A stretch of 64,000 nucleotides of DNA from Tissierellia bacterium (GCA_012728295.1 JAAYFJ010000057.1:1-64000), one strand, 5' to 3'; positions 27,490 through 38,021 are shown, numbered from the stretch's first letter. Numbers and translations: made by a program. Notes: generated by a model not told the origin, from the sequence alone.

Positions 27490-29358
27490 ATGGAAAACAA
27501 CAAAAAGCAAATACAAGACCATCGCGTAGACGCTCATTTGTTTCATGAAGGAACCCACTATAGATGCTATAGTTTCCTAGGTGCTCATAAGAAGAACAAA
27601 AAAGTGCAATTTACAGTGTGGGCTCCCAGGGCTAAAGCAGTATATCTAATTGGAGATTTCACAGGCTGGAAGGATCCAGGTCTTCCCATGGAAAGACTTG
27701 ATGACAGCGGCTTGTGGAGAATATCTCTGGAGGGCGTAAAAGTATATGACAATTATAAGTATCGCATAGAGACAGTACATGGTGAGATACGATACAAAGC
27801 TGACCCATTTGCTTTCCATGCCGAGGAACGGCCTAGAACTGCATCGAAATTCTTTTCTATCGGTGGTTATAAATGGAATGATGGAAAGTACATGAGGGCA
27901 AGGAAAAAAGGGAATCCACAGACTTCGCCTATAAATATATATGAAGCGAACTTATTGAGCTGGAAGAAGAATGAGGATGGTAAACCATTAAGCTATAGGG
28001 AGTTTGCTGAAGAGATGATTCCCTATTTAAAGAAGACGGGGTATACACATATTGAGCTAATGCCATTGATGGAACACCCTTTTGATGGTTCCTGGGGATA
28101 TCAAGTGACAGGATATTATGCTCCCACTAGCAGATACGGAACACCTTATGATTTTATGGCCATGATAGATAGTTTTCATCAGCATGGAATCGGTGTCATT
28201 CTAGATTGGGTTCCTGTACATTTTTGCAAAGATGACTTTGGCTTAGCCAGATTTGACGGTACTTATTTATATGAATCATTAGATCAGCAAAAAAGTGATA
28301 ATATGGATTGGGGCACTTTGAACTTCGATTATTTAAAGCCAGAAGTTGTAAGCTTTTTAATCTCCAACGCCATATATTGGTTGGAAGAATATCACATAGA
28401 CGGGCTTAGGGTAGATGCGGTAGCATATATGCTCTATAGAGACTATGGAAGAAGAGGAGAAACTGAACATAATAAAGAGGGAATATCCTTTATAAAAAAA
28501 CTGAATAAAGTTGTACATGAACAAGTTCCAGATGCATTGATGATTGCAGAAGAATCCACAGCATGGCCACATGTAACTGGAAGTGTTGAAAACGAAGGTT
28601 TAGGATTTGATTTTAAGTGGAACATGGGTTGGATGAACGATATTTTAGCCTATATGGAAACGGATCCAATCTATAGGAAATACAATCAAAAAGCCCTGAC
28701 ATTTCCCATGGTATATGCTTATTCAGAAAAATATATACTGCCCTTTAGCCATGATGAAGTAGTTCATGGGAAAAAATCTATGCTAGATAAAATGCCAGGA
28801 AAATATGAGCAGAAATTTGATAACCTAAGGTTACTTTACACATATACAATGGCTATGCCAGGAAAGAAACTGCTATTTATGGGAGGCGAATTTGGACAAT
28901 TTATTGAGTGGAATGAATGGAAATCCCTAGACTGGCATTTACTGGAATATCCCCACCATGAGAGATTATTTGGATTTGTCAAAGAGTTAAATAAATTGTA
29001 TTTGGAACAACCGGCACTATATGAAGTGGATGACAGCTTTGAGGGGTTTGAATGGATAGAGCATGAAAATCATCAAGAGAGCATAATAGCATTTGAGAGA
29101 ATTGCCAAGAATGGTAACAGAATAATATGTTTGTTTAACTTTACTCCAGTGAGTAGAACTATATACCCTATAGGAGTAAAAGATAAAGGCGCATATAAAA
29201 CGCTATTTTTAAGTGCACATAGACGATATGGTGGAAGTATTCCAAGAGTAAAGCGATATAAGAGCGTTGAAGAAGAACATCACGGAAGAGACTATACCAT
29301 AAGGGTAGAATTACCTGGATTAAGCGGACAATTACTAGTACTAGATGATAAGAAGTAG
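27490..29358 (+). CDS. glgB: 1,4-alpha-glucan branching enzyme
   Basis: This enzyme introduces alpha-1,6 branches into glycogen. The 622-residue GH13 protein has a CBM48 domain (about 25-110; FTVWAPRAKAVYLIGDF), the catalytic barrel with GLRVDAVAYM (nucleophile Asp-309), MIAEEST (acid at 354/355) and PFSHDEVVHGKKSM (Asp-422), and a C-terminal beta domain. It is shorter than the E. coli enzyme because it lacks the first N-terminal module, as in many Firmicutes. It is the first of four glycogen-synthesis genes in the order glgB-C-D-A with gaps of 9-30 bases. Confidence 0.95.
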   Translation: MENNKKQIQDHRVDAHLFHEGTHYRCYSFLGAHKKNKKVQFTVWAPRAKAVYLIGDFTGWKDPGLPMERLDDSGLWRISLEGVKVYDNYKYRIETVHGEIRYKADPFAFHAEERPRTASKFFSIGGYKWNDGKYMRARKKGNPQTSPINIYEANLLSWKKNEDGKPLSYREFAEEMIPYLKKTGYTHIELMPLMEHPFDGSWGYQVTGYYAPTSRYGTPYDFMAMIDSFHQHGIGVILDWVPVHFCKDDFGLARFDGTYLYESLDQQKSDNMDWGTLNFDYLKPEVVSFLISNAIYWLEEYHIDGLRVDAVAYMLYRDYGRRGETEHNKEGISFIKKLNKVVHEQVPDALMIAEESTAWPHVTGSVENEGLGFDFKWNMGWMNDILAYMETDPIYRKYNQKALTFPMVYAYSEKYILPFSHDEVVHGKKSMLDKMPGKYEQKFDNLRLLYTYTMAMPGKKLLFMGGEFGQFIEWNEWKSLDWHLLEYPHHERLFGFVKELNKLYLEQPALYEVDDSFEGFEWIEHENHQESIIAFERIAKNGNRIICLFNFTPVSRTIYPIGVKDKGAYKTLFLSAHRRYGGSIPRVKRYKSVEEEHHGRDYTIRVELPGLSGQLLVLDDKK

Positions 29359-29376
29359 ATTAGAAAGGAGAAATAA

Positions 29377-30510
29377 ATGGCAAAAGACCGTATATTAGCC
29401 TTGATTCTTGCAGGCGGACAAGGAAGTCGCTTGAAAGCGCTTACTAAAAAAGTTGCCAAGCCTGCCGTAGGATTTGGTGGGAAATATCGCATTATAGACT
29501 TTGCATTAAGTAATACCACCAACTCAGATATTGACGATGTAGCTATCTTAACCCAATATAAACACCATTTGCTAAATGACCACTTGGGTATTGGTGCGCC
29601 CTGGGATTATGATAGAAATTTAGGTGGATTAATTGTGCTTTCTCCTTTTACTTCAGAAGAAGGAGGAAGATGGTTTACAGGCACAGCCAATGCCATATAT
29701 GAAAATCTAGATGTATTAGATGAAATGAATTTAGACTATATGCTAATACTTTCAGGGGATCATATTTACAAAATGAACTATAATAAGATGCTAGCAGCTC
29801 ATAAAGAGAAAAAGGCTGCTTGTACCATAGCTGTAATGGAAGTGCCTTGGGAAGAGGCTTCAAGATTTGGAATAATGAATACAGAGATATCGGGGCGCAT
29901 AAAAGAATTTGAAGAAAAGCCGGAAAAACCTAAGAGTAATTTAGCATCTATGGGGATATATATTTTCGATTGGCCTGTATTGAGAGAGTACTTATTAAAA
30001 GATGAATTGGATACAGAGAGTGAACACGACTTTGGTAAGAACATAATACCTGCCATGCTGCATGCGGGGCTGCCTATGTTCAGTTACACATTTAATGGAT
30101 ATTGGAAAGATGTTGGAACGGTGAGGAGTTACTGGCAGGCAAATATGGATCTTTTAGATCCAGAGAATAGTTTGGACCTATTTGATAAAACTTGGAGGAT
30201 ATTTACTAAGACGAAAAATATACCTCCTCAAAAAATAGAAAAAGGATCAACTGTAATACACTCGCTAGTTACGGAAGGTTGTTTAATAAAGGGGGCTGTC
30301 AACAACAGCGTACTATTTGACGAGGTTATTGTTGAGAAAGATGCAAAGGTAACTAATTCTGTAATACTGTCTAGAGCACACATTAAAGCAGGTGCGGTTG
30401 TAGACCATGCAATTATTATGGAAGATGTAGTCATTGAAGAGAACCAAGTGGTAGGCGGGAAACCAGATACAATCTACCTAGTGTCTCAAGATGGCATGAC
30501 TGAAGAATAG
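29377..30510 (+). CDS. glgC: Glucose-1-phosphate adenylyltransferase, catalytic subunit GlgC
   Basis: It makes ADP-glucose from glucose-1-phosphate and ATP, the committed step of glycogen synthesis. The 377-residue protein has the nucleotide-binding [13 protein letters not shown] at the N-terminus, [11 protein letters not shown] for metal and substrate binding, [11 protein letters not shown] with the conserved Glu/Lys, and a C-terminal left-handed beta helix (hexapeptide repeats from about residue 290). It ends 9 bases before glgD. Firmicute GlgC works with GlgD as a hetero-oligomer. Confidence 0.96.
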   Translation: MAKDRILALILAGGQGSRLKALTKKVAKPAVGFGGKYRIIDFALSNTTNSDIDDVAILTQYKHHLLNDHLGIGAPWDYDRNLGGLIVLSPFTSEEGGRWFTGTANAIYENLDVLDEMNLDYMLILSGDHIYKMNYNKMLAAHKEKKAACTIAVMEVPWEEASRFGIMNTEISGRIKEFEEKPEKPKSNLASMGIYIFDWPVLREYLLKDELDTESEHDFGKNIIPAMLHAGLPMFSYTFNGYWKDVGTVRSYWQANMDLLDPENSLDLFDKTWRIFTKTKNIPPQKIEKGSTVIHSLVTEGCLIKGAVNNSVLFDEVIVEKDAKVTNSVILSRAHIKAGAVVDHAIIMEDVVIEENQVVGGKPDTIYLVSQDGMTEE

Positions 30511-30519
30511 GAGGGTGAA

Positions 30520-31644
30520 ATGAACAACTGTTTAGGACTTATTATGACCGAAGGAAAAGATACGGAATTCGGAGAATTGACCTATAAACGTCCGTTGACC
30601 ATGTTGCCCTTTGGTGGAAGATATAGATTAGTTGACTTTACACTGTCTAATATGGTAAATAACGGAATCAATACAATTGCTGTTTACACAGGTGAAAAAG
30701 CCAGATCTACTATGGACCATTTAGGAAATGGCAAACCATGGGATTTAAATAGGAGATTTACAGGACTGTTTATTTTCCCACCACTATATTCACAGGATGA
30801 ATATAGTAAACATGGGGATTTAGGAGAGTTGCAATCTACAGAATCATTTTTTATACAAGCTAAAGAGCGATATGTGTTATTAGCCGATCCTGCTTATTTA
30901 TCAAAGGTGAACTTACAAAAAGCGTTCAACGCATTCTTAGAATCTGGAGCAGATGTGGGTATGGTCTATGCAAATGTCACAGACCCGGAAAGACAGTTTT
31001 TCCATGCAACTAAATTGCATATTGATGAGAATAAGAAAATCGTTAGTATGGGATATAATCTAGGTTATGAGAGCTCATTTAATATGCATCTAGGGCTGAC
31101 ATTTTTGAAAAAATCGATTCTAGGACAAATTGTATATGAATCCATTGAGTTGGGAACTGCAAAGAGCCTTAGAGATGCATTGATTAATAATATTACAAGA
31201 CTTAGGATCGTTGGGATACCGCATAAAGGTAATGTAGAATATATTAGAAATACAGCAAACTTTTATAGGGCAAATATGAACCTATTAAATGAAGATATTT
31301 ATAATGAGCTGTTCTTTGAAGGTGGGCCAATATTGACAAAGGCCAAAGATGAGCCTTCAACCTTTTACGGAGATGAAGCGAGGGTTAGCAATTCACTTAT
31401 TGCCAACGGCTGTATTATAGAGGGGGAAGTAATTAACTCGATAATCTTTCGTGGAGTAAATATAGGCAAAGGTACTTTGGTTAAAAATTCAATATTAATG
31501 CAAAAGACCATAGTGGGAGAAGAAGCTGCAATAATAAATACTATTACAGATAAATACGTAGAAGTAGATAGTTTTGTGACCATAGCAGGTACTCAATTGT
31601 CACCATATATTGCGCAAAAAGGACAGAAGATTAGAAAAGAATAA
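30520..31644 (+). CDS. glgD: Glucose-1-phosphate adenylyltransferase subunit GlgD
   Basis: A 374-residue GlgC paralogue. Its N-terminal nucleotide loop is altered: the GGQGSRL stretch of GlgC is replaced by LIMTEGKDTEFGELTYKRP, and the catalytic Asp region reads VLLADPAYLSK. This is the known pattern of GlgD, a non-catalytic or weakly active partner that stimulates GlgC in Firmicutes. The C-terminal beta-helix is intact. It follows glgC directly with a GGAGGGTGAA site, so the two subunits should be made together. Confidence 0.95.
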   Translation: MNNCLGLIMTEGKDTEFGELTYKRPLTMLPFGGRYRLVDFTLSNMVNNGINTIAVYTGEKARSTMDHLGNGKPWDLNRRFTGLFIFPPLYSQDEYSKHGDLGELQSTESFFIQAKERYVLLADPAYLSKVNLQKAFNAFLESGADVGMVYANVTDPERQFFHATKLHIDENKKIVSMGYNLGYESSFNMHLGLTFLKKSILGQIVYESIELGTAKSLRDALINNITRLRIVGIPHKGNVEYIRNTANFYRANMNLLNEDIYNELFFEGGPILTKAKDEPSTFYGDEARVSNSLIANGCIIEGEVINSIIFRGVNIGKGTLVKNSILMQKTIVGEEAAIINTITDKYVEVDSFVTIAGTQLSPYIAQKGQKIRKE

Positions 31645-31674
31645 TATATAATATTATTTAGAAAGGAGTACTCC

Positions 31675-33117
31675 ATGAAAGTACTTTATGTTGCTTCGGA
31701 AGCCGCTCCATTTGTAAAAACAGGAGGATTAGCCGATGTAGCAGGATCGTTGCCGGAGGCGTTAGCCGAACTGAATTTGGAAGTAACGGTAGTGATTCCA
31801 AAATATGGCCAGATTCCGTGGGATTTGGTAGAGCAAATGGAGCATGTAGGACATTTTTTTGTAGACTTAGGCTGGCGCCATCAATATGCAGGAATTTTCT
31901 CTTTGGAGAAAGGCGGAGTCAGATATTTATTCGTAGATAATCAATACTATTTTCATAGGAACTCAATATATGGACAGGTTGATGATGGGGAAAGATTTAT
32001 TTTCTTCAGTAAAGCTGTAGTGCAAATGATGAGGTGGCTTGGGGAATCCTTTGATTTGATTCATTGCAATGACTGGCACACAGGTTTAATCCCCCTATAT
32101 ATTAGAGACTTTGCCCAAGGGGATTTGTATTATAGAAATATTAAAAGTGTATTTACAATCCACAATTTGAAGTATCAAGGAGTTTTCCCAAGGGACATAT
32201 TAGGAGAGGTGGCAGGTTTATCTGATATGTATGCCCATCAAGAAGGCTTGGGATATTACGATGCTGTAAACTTCATGAAAGGCGGCATTGTATATGCCGA
32301 TCAGGTTACTACAGTTAGTCCAACATATTCCAAAGAAATTTTGCACACCTATTTTGGAGAAACCCTGGAATACACACTTAGGGCTAGAACTTACAAATTA
32401 CATGGGATAATAAATGGAATAGACAATAATATCCATAATCCGAAAACCGATAGCTTGTTAGCTGCAAATTACAGTTCCAAGAATCTGGATGGCAAGAAAT
32501 TATGTAAAGCTGAGTTAAAGAGGTTGGCAAGATTAAGTGGTGAAGACTATCCTATTATTGGCGTAGTTAGTCGATTGGTTGCCATGAAAGGCATTGACTT
32601 AATCACTCATATTATGGATGAGTTAATGGAGTTGCCGATTCACATGGTACTTATAGGAACTGGAGAGCGCAGGTATGAAGAGGCGTTTAGATATTATGAG
32701 GAACACTATCCAGGAAAGTTCACGGCATTTTTAACATTTGATGAAGCAAAATCCCATGCAATTTATGCTGGATCCGATTACTTATTAATGCCATCTTTAA
32801 AAGAACCCTGCGGAATTAGTCAATTGATTGCCATGAGATACGGCACATTGCCAATTGTAAGAGAAACAGGGGGATTAAAAGACACAGTGGTTCCGTATAA
32901 TGAATATACAGGAGAGGGAACAGGATTTAGTTTTACAAATATTAATGCCCATGAATTACTGTTTACAGTAAAAAAGGCATTAGAATTAGCTAGAGATAAA
33001 AAAGCGCATCGTGCACTGATGATACAAGCCATGGAGGCCAACCACAGTTGGAATTCTAGCAGTAGAGAGTATAAAATTATTTATGAGAGTATGATGTCGT
33101 TGTTTCAGAAGATATAA
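31675..33117 (+). CDS. glgA: Glycogen synthase (ADP-glucose)
   Basis: A 480-residue GT5 glycosyltransferase that extends alpha-1,4-glucan chains from ADP-glucose. The ADP-glucose-binding KTGGLADV is at residues 15-22. HCNDWHTGLIPLY, TVSPTYSKEI and GVVSRLVAMKGIDLI mark the interdomain region, and the C-terminal domain has MPSLKEPCGISQLIAMRYG with the conserved Glu of the E-x7-E-type motif. Length is normal. It closes the glgBCDA run and is followed by a strong terminator. No phosphorylase or debranching gene is present in this window. Confidence 0.96.
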   Translation: MKVLYVASEAAPFVKTGGLADVAGSLPEALAELNLEVTVVIPKYGQIPWDLVEQMEHVGHFFVDLGWRHQYAGIFSLEKGGVRYLFVDNQYYFHRNSIYGQVDDGERFIFFSKAVVQMMRWLGESFDLIHCNDWHTGLIPLYIRDFAQGDLYYRNIKSVFTIHNLKYQGVFPRDILGEVAGLSDMYAHQEGLGYYDAVNFMKGGIVYADQVTTVSPTYSKEILHTYFGETLEYTLRARTYKLHGIINGIDNNIHNPKTDSLLAANYSSKNLDGKKLCKAELKRLARLSGEDYPIIGVVSRLVAMKGIDLITHIMDELMELPIHMVLIGTGERRYEEAFRYYEEHYPGKFTAFLTFDEAKSHAIYAGSDYLLMPSLKEPCGISQLIAMRYGTLPIVRETGGLKDTVVPYNEYTGEGTGFSFTNINAHELLFTVKKALELARDKKAHRALMIQAMEANHSWNSSSREYKIIYESMMSLFQKI

Positions 33118-33121
33118 TAAT

Positions 33122-33170
33122 AAATAGCCCCTGTAACAGGTCAAAAAATGTTACGGGGGCTATTTATTAT
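33122..33170 (+). terminator. Intrinsic terminator of the glycogen operon
   Basis: A 17-bp stem with one G-U pair (33122-33138 with 33149-33165) and a 10-base loop. The right arm ends in T-rich sequence. Confidence 0.88.
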
Positions 33171-33232
33171 TAGAAAAAGAAATATTGGAAATAGTGAATA
33201 ATCTATAATAAAGGGGGTAAATAACGTTTATG

Positions 33233-33256
33233 GTTGACTGTTAATTAACAATCGAC
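33233..33256. promoter_or_regulatory. 24-bp imperfect palindrome upstream of the ykvI-like gene
   Basis: Arms 33233-33244 and 33245-33256 meet at TTAATTAA with two mismatches. It lies 44 bases before the start codon, where an operator could be. No regulator is identified. Confidence 0.35.
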
Positions 33257-33299
33257 TATACCGTTTTAACATTTCCCTATATAGAAAGGAGTATTCATC

Positions 33300-34411
33300 A
33301 TGAGAGAAAACAGTAATAAGGGATTTATAGCAGCTTTAGGATTAGCTTCGGTATGGTTTGGGACACACGTAGGAGGAGGCTTTGCTACAGGGAATCAAAC
33401 GAGACAGTATTTTGTTCAATACGGATGGCCGTCGATATTCATTCCTGGTCTAGTAATAGTTCTACTGGGATGGTGTTATTACAACTCGGTGATTATGGCA
33501 AGAAATAATCAAGTATTCAGATATGATTTATTTGCAGAAATACTATATTCACCATTTCCAAAACTAGGTAAATACATATTTGACATAAGTTATGTAATCT
33601 TGGTAATTGTTGGAGCTGGTATTGCAATTGCTGGTGGAGGAGCACTTTTTGAAGAGCTTTTTGGTATGAATTATTACCTGGGAATTACAATAACAGGATT
33701 GGTATTTTTTGTTTTGACGATTTTTGGAGCATCAATAGTTAGGAAAGCATCGATGGCTATAACCTTATTTATTCTAATATGTTTGCTGATTATATTAGTT
33801 CCTGGATTAAAAAACAGTTGGCAAAATGCTATGGAAATCGTTTCCAGCAGACAACTTTATGGACGTGGGGCAGTGTTATATGGTCGGCGCTACTATATGC
33901 AGGATATCAAAGTTTAGTGGCAGTTACGTTAGTATCCACATCACAAAGCGTGAAAACCAAAAAGGACAGTATATGGTTTTTAATATTAGGCATAATAATG
34001 AATGGAACAATGATTACATTATGCGGATTAATGATATTAGGATATCTTCCACTAGTTGGAGATAATAATTTACCAATATTTACCATTATTGAATCACTGG
34101 AAATTCCAATGCTTTTATGGGTGTATTCTACGATTTTATATTTAGCTTTCATTTCTACAGGCGTTGGAGTTGTATTTGGATTGGTAGCTAGATTTGAAGA
34201 AACAGTGATGCCGAATTCCAGTATTACGAAAAGAAGAGTTATAATATCAGCCATTTCTATCTTAGGCGCAGTGGTATTGTCGTTAGCTGGTTTGACAAAG
34301 TTGGTTGCTGTTGGATATGGATGGATTGGTAGGGTTTCAGTGTTCACGATAGTTATTCCATTGGCGATAATTGCACCTATAAAAAATGCGAAATTCAATA
34401 AAACATCATAA
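33300..34411 (+). pseudogene. YkvI-family membrane protein, interrupted by one frameshift
   Basis: The reading frame from the ATG at 33300 (AAAGGAG site upstream) gives a multi-helix membrane protein opening with AALGLASVWFGTHVGGGFATG, a pattern of the YkvI family (COG3949; LeuT-like fold, substrate unknown). That frame stops at 33917, but from about 33855 the family sequence continues in the -1 frame: LWTWGSVIWSALLYAGYQS and further helices to 34411. One missing base (or two extra) at about 33840-33860 explains this. No slippery run is present, so mutation or a sequencing error is more likely than programmed frameshifting. Apart from this the protein (~370 residues) looks whole, which suggests a recent event. 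Confidence 0.8.
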
Positions 34412-34503
34412 TAATAAACAAATGCTATTATTTCGGAATAATAATTTTTCAGAAACAACTTTTGAAATTGCTAATTATTTATAGGGAAAGTATAAACGCA
34501 TGT

Positions 34504-34550
34504 AAAAACCTCCAAGCTAATGTTGTTTAATGTAGCTTGGAGGTTTTTTT
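34504..34550. terminator. Bidirectional terminator
   Basis: A perfect 16-bp stem (34504-34519 with 34533-34548) with T-run on both strands, between the ykvI-like pseudogene and the convergent lipoprotein gene. Confidence 0.92.
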
Positions 34551-34570
34551 ATACTTAATTTTAAATACTT

Positions 34571-35944
34571 CTATTCAACTGATTTTTCAATTCTGCTTAT
34601 AGAATATACTTGTGAGTCTGGAATTTGTTCTACATCAAAGCCTAGAGATTTTACTTCCTCAAGAGTTACATATGCTGTATTACCTACTATTAAGGTTTTT
34701 ACGCACTTTGCTGTTCCATCAACAGTAATGCGAGGCTCTTTGCTCTTTGCATCAAAGGATACTTCGATTCCCATTCCTTCAAATAGCTGACGGAATCCTA
34801 TTAGTGTTTTACCATCTTTTTCTGCGGTAATTAATTCGTGGTGCTGTCCTGAATTGTCCATAAATGATTTGTTTTCAATGTCTGCAAATACGTATGGGAG
34901 CTCAGTTTTTAATGCTTCTTCAATTAATTCCATTGCCTTTTCAAAGCCCATGGATTTCATAGCTTCTGGTAAGATAATTTCTTTCTTTTCAGATTTAACA
35001 ATTTTTTGATCAAGGTTATAAACGAGCTTTCCAAAATCTTTAATATTTAAATTAATTTTAAATGAGTTTTCAGCAGTGGTGTCAGCAAAAGTTGATTTAA
35101 TGTTTAAAGAAGAACCTTTAATTAGTTCAGGTAGTTTTGCTATTTCAGATTTTACTTCTTCTTTTGCTAGAGATTCTTTAAAGCCTTTTTGCATCTCATC
35201 TAGGGAAATTTCACCGGGCATCATATTAGAGACATGTAGTTCGTCCATAATTACTTTGAAGTTATCTGCAAAAGCATAAACGGATTTTGTCAATTGTTCA
35301 GCAAGAGCTTTGTCATCCAGTTTAATTGTGAAGACTCTGCCTTCTTGAGCAACGGGAACATCAAATTTTAGCATTTCTCCAAGTTTATTTGAAAGCTTAA
35401 TCTGGTCCTCTGGTGTAAGGCTGGTCATAAAGTCCATATAGGCTTTAAACTCTTCTGCTCCCTCTAAGCTTTCATCCATAGTCAAAGGAAACTCAATATA
35501 ATCAACTGCCTTCAATTCCTCAGGCATTTTTTCTAAGTTACCTGTAAATATTAAATCAAAATATGATCTGGATATATACATTTTGTTGTCTGTCATTAAA
35601 AATGTAATCTTGTTGTCTTTAAAAGTATCCATAGCACCATTTAAAGTCATATCCATTTTCATTTTAGGTTTTTCTTTATTGGAGTTATCTAGGTATCCAG
35701 TAGCTTTAATAGAAAAAGCTATTTTTTCATTTACTGTTGCTACAGGGGAATTTTCCAAAGGTTTCTCTGACTCAGTTTTGTCAATTAGTGCTTCGGAAGG
35801 GGTAAGCTCAAATGTGCCATTCATCTCCATAGTTGAATGTTCCCAAGCTGACACTTTTGCATTCTCTTCATTGTATTTTACAAATTGAGGTGAGCAAGAT
35901 GTCAATAATAGCAATGCGATTAGTAATACAGAAATCTTTTTCAT
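34571..35944 (-). CDS. Lipoprotein with C-terminal copper-amine-oxidase-like domain
   Basis: A 457-residue exported lipoprotein. The start used is the ATG after AAAGGAGATATT; an upstream ATG would add seven residues ahead of a normal signal peptide. The lipobox is LLTSC (Cys about 17). The middle (about 60-350) is a Lys/Glu-rich, beta/alpha region with internal similarity between strands such as FLMTDNKMYISRSYFD, and is not recognised. The last ~90 residues (KTLIGFRQLFEGMGIEVSFD, AYVTLEEVKSLGFDVE) resemble the copper amine oxidase N-terminal-like module common in clostridial envelope proteins. It is a single-gene unit. Function unknown. Confidence 0.78.
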   Translation of the reverse strand: MKKISVLLIALLLLTSCSPQFVKYNEENAKVSAWEHSTMEMNGTFELTPSEALIDKTESEKPLENSPVATVNEKIAFSIKATGYLDNSNKEKPKMKMDMTLNGAMDTFKDNKITFLMTDNKMYISRSYFDLIFTGNLEKMPEELKAVDYIEFPLTMDESLEGAEEFKAYMDFMTSLTPEDQIKLSNKLGEMLKFDVPVAQEGRVFTIKLDDKALAEQLTKSVYAFADNFKVIMDELHVSNMMPGEISLDEMQKGFKESLAKEEVKSEIAKLPELIKGSSLNIKSTFADTTAENSFKINLNIKDFGKLVYNLDQKIVKSEKKEIILPEAMKSMGFEKAMELIEEALKTELPYVFADIENKSFMDNSGQHHELITAEKDGKTLIGFRQLFEGMGIEVSFDAKSKEPRITVDGTAKCVKTLIVGNTAYVTLEEVKSLGFDVEQIPDSQVYSISRIEKSVE

Positions 35945-36014
35945 AATATCTCCTTTCAAGATCATATAGAAATTTTATATGAAGTAATTATACCACAAAT
36001 GATCCTATACTAAA

Positions 36015-37046
36015 CTACTGCCTAAATCGAGGTGCAGTATATAAGTCTTTAAGAGTTCCTGTTATACGGAAAGGTACACTGTGAAGTTGTTCTACATTTG
36101 TTGAGCCCACCAATACCATAAGTCGCTTTAGTTGCTCTACTAAGTTGTTAATATAATTTCTAGCTTGTTCCGGTCCACCATGGATTACATATCGAAGAAG
36201 CTCTCCGCAAATACCTGCCATGGAAGCACCTAGAACTAACGAATGGAAGATGTCTAAACCTGAAGCAACGCCTCCACTGGCAATCAGTTTTAAGTCTGGC
36301 AATTCCAGTTGAGAAGCTTCTAAGAGTGACAACGCAGTTGGTATTCCCCAACGGTATAATTGTTTAGTATCTAAATGGGGATTTCTCATGTTTTCAATTT
36401 CCATAAAGTTGGTTCCACCATATCCGGAAATATCCACAATTCTAATGCCGATATCATATAATTCCTTAATAGCCTTAGTAGACATACCAAAACCTACTTC
36501 TTTAACCATGACTGGTACAGTAGAAGCTTCTACAATTTTGGATATGTTTTCAGCAATATATCTAAAGTCTTTATCCCCTTCAGCCATTGAAAGCTCTTGG
36601 GGCACGTTTAAGTGTATTTGAATGCCATCTGCGCCTATCATTTCTACAGCTTTTTTCACATCATCTATTGTAGAATTTCCATTTAAATTTGATAGTATTA
36701 TTCCATTTGGATTGTTTCTCCTGACAATGGAAAATGATTCAATTGTAGAAGGTGTTTCCAATGCTATAGTCTGAGATCCCACTGCCATGGGTATGTTAAA
36801 CTCGTGGGCAATATTGGCTAAAGCATTATTAATGGTTTTAGAAAAATCGGAACCTCCAGTAATAGCATTAATCAATATTGGTGCAGAAGCTGTTTTGCCT
36901 AGAAATTCTGTTTTTAAATCGACATCATCCAGTGAAACCCCAGGTAGAGATTGGTGATCGATGAAAATCTGGTCTAATAGTGTATTTCCTCTAAAGCTGG
37001 ACTTAAGAAAATTCTCAATGTGCTCTTGCTTACGAAATTGACGCAT
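36015..37046 (-). CDS. fni: Type 2 isopentenyl-diphosphate delta-isomerase
   Basis: A 343-residue FMN- and NAD(P)H-dependent enzyme that interconverts IPP and DMAPP for isoprenoid synthesis. Family features are APILINAITGGS, MAVGSQTIALE, IQIHLNVPQELSMAEGD, VMVKEVGFGMS, the flavin-phosphate-binding VDISGYGGTNFMEIEN and LIASGGVASGLD. It lies 12 bases downstream of the LCP gene on the same strand. Undecaprenyl carriers feed the polymers that LCP proteins attach to the wall, so co-expression makes sense, though this is inference. Confidence 0.94.
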   Translation of the reverse strand: MRQFRKQEHIENFLKSSFRGNTLLDQIFIDHQSLPGVSLDDVDLKTEFLGKTASAPILINAITGGSDFSKTINNALANIAHEFNIPMAVGSQTIALETPSTIESFSIVRRNNPNGIILSNLNGNSTIDDVKKAVEMIGADGIQIHLNVPQELSMAEGDKDFRYIAENISKIVEASTVPVMVKEVGFGMSTKAIKELYDIGIRIVDISGYGGTNFMEIENMRNPHLDTKQLYRWGIPTALSLLEASQLELPDLKLIASGGVASGLDIFHSLVLGASMAGICGELLRYVIHGGPEQARNYINNLVEQLKRLMVLVGSTNVEQLHSVPFRITGTLKDLYTAPRFRQ

Positions 37047-37058
37047 ATCTGCCTCCCG

Positions 37059-38021
37059 TTATTTCTTAATCATATCTCCGAACCACTCATTTATAACCTC
37101 TTTAGCAGCAGGTTCATCGACAATGTAATAGCTGGCATCTCCTATGGTCTGTCCCACTCCTGGAAGCGTTTTGGTTTCAATTTCAACTTTGTCAAAGTTT
37201 TTCATCAATTCCAAGCCTCTAATAATACGTGCAATGGATATATTTGTGTCTGTGTATGAAATAGCTGCGGATACCATGCCAGGTATAGAACCTACACTTA
37301 CTCTTTCTTTCGCTTGTTTAATCAACTCTCGAATAAAGTACTGTTGGTTCTCAACCCTGTCCACATCTCCCCTTGGATAGCTTCTATATCGTAAGAATAG
37401 AATGGATTGCTCGCCAGAGATTCGCTGCTCACCAGGTTGAAAATCTATTGTAAATCCACCTTTTAAACTGGGGTCTTTATAGTACATTCTCCCCTTAATA
37501 TCCAGATCGATTCCGCCAATACTATCTACAACTTGTGCAACGGCTTTATAGTCTAATCTGGCATAGTATTCAATAGGTAGATTCAGAAAGTCTTGAACCG
37601 TCTTTAGAGATAGCTCAATACCACCGTAACTATGGGCGTGATTAATTTTGTCTAATCTTCCTTTGACTGGGACTCTAGAGTCTCTTGGGATAGATAGTAT
37701 CTTAATGCTTTTGTTGGCAAAACTAACCCTAAAAAGCATCAGTGTATCTGTTCTGACTCCCAGCTGATCTTCGCTTTCCTTAGTATCTATACCCATTGCC
37801 AAGAATACTAAGTCATCTGGAGCCAAGTCATCTGTTGTTTCGTTTACTGGTTTTGTGGAGTGGTGTTGCGGTTGATCGGTAGTTATCGCTGTAATTTGCC
37901 CACTGACACTTCCCCAAGTAGCCAGGCTTTTATAAAGTGTGTCTTTGAAAAAATAACCTGCAAATCCCACCATTACTATTATGGCAACAACTATTATCAA
38001 TGGTATATACTTCTTTTTCAT
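37059..38021 (-). CDS. LytR-CpsA-Psr (LCP) family wall-polymer ligase
   Basis: A 320-residue protein with a short cytoplasmic N-terminus, one membrane helix (about 6-27) and an extracytoplasmic LCP domain. Characteristic residues are DTLMLFRVSFANKSIKILSIPRDSRV, DKINHAHSYGG, LDYKAVAQVVDSIGGIDLDI and FLRYRSYPRGDVDRVENQQ. LCP enzymes transfer teichoic acids or capsular glycans from lipid carriers to peptidoglycan. The exact polymer is unknown here. It precedes fni in a two-gene unit. A 247-bp divergent intergenic stretch separates it from the next lipoprotein gene. Confidence 0.93.
   Translation of the reverse strand: MKKKYIPLIIVVAIIVMVGFAGYFFKDTLYKSLATWGSVSGQITAITTDQPQHHSTKPVNETTDDLAPDDLVFLAMGIDTKESEDQLGVRTDTLMLFRVSFANKSIKILSIPRDSRVPVKGRLDKINHAHSYGGIELSLKTVQDFLNLPIEYYARLDYKAVAQVVDSIGGIDLDIKGRMYYKDPSLKGGFTIDFQPGEQRISGEQSILFLRYRSYPRGDVDRVENQQYFIRELIKQAKERVSVGSIPGMVSAAISYTDTNISIARIIRGLELMKNFDKVEIETKTLPGVGQTIGDASYYIVDEPAAKEVINEWFGDMIKK

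Noticed and set aside
33840..33870. Programmed frameshift in the ykvI-like gene
   Set aside because: No slippery heptamer, stimulatory hairpin or rescued stop is seen, so a mutation or read error is more likely.
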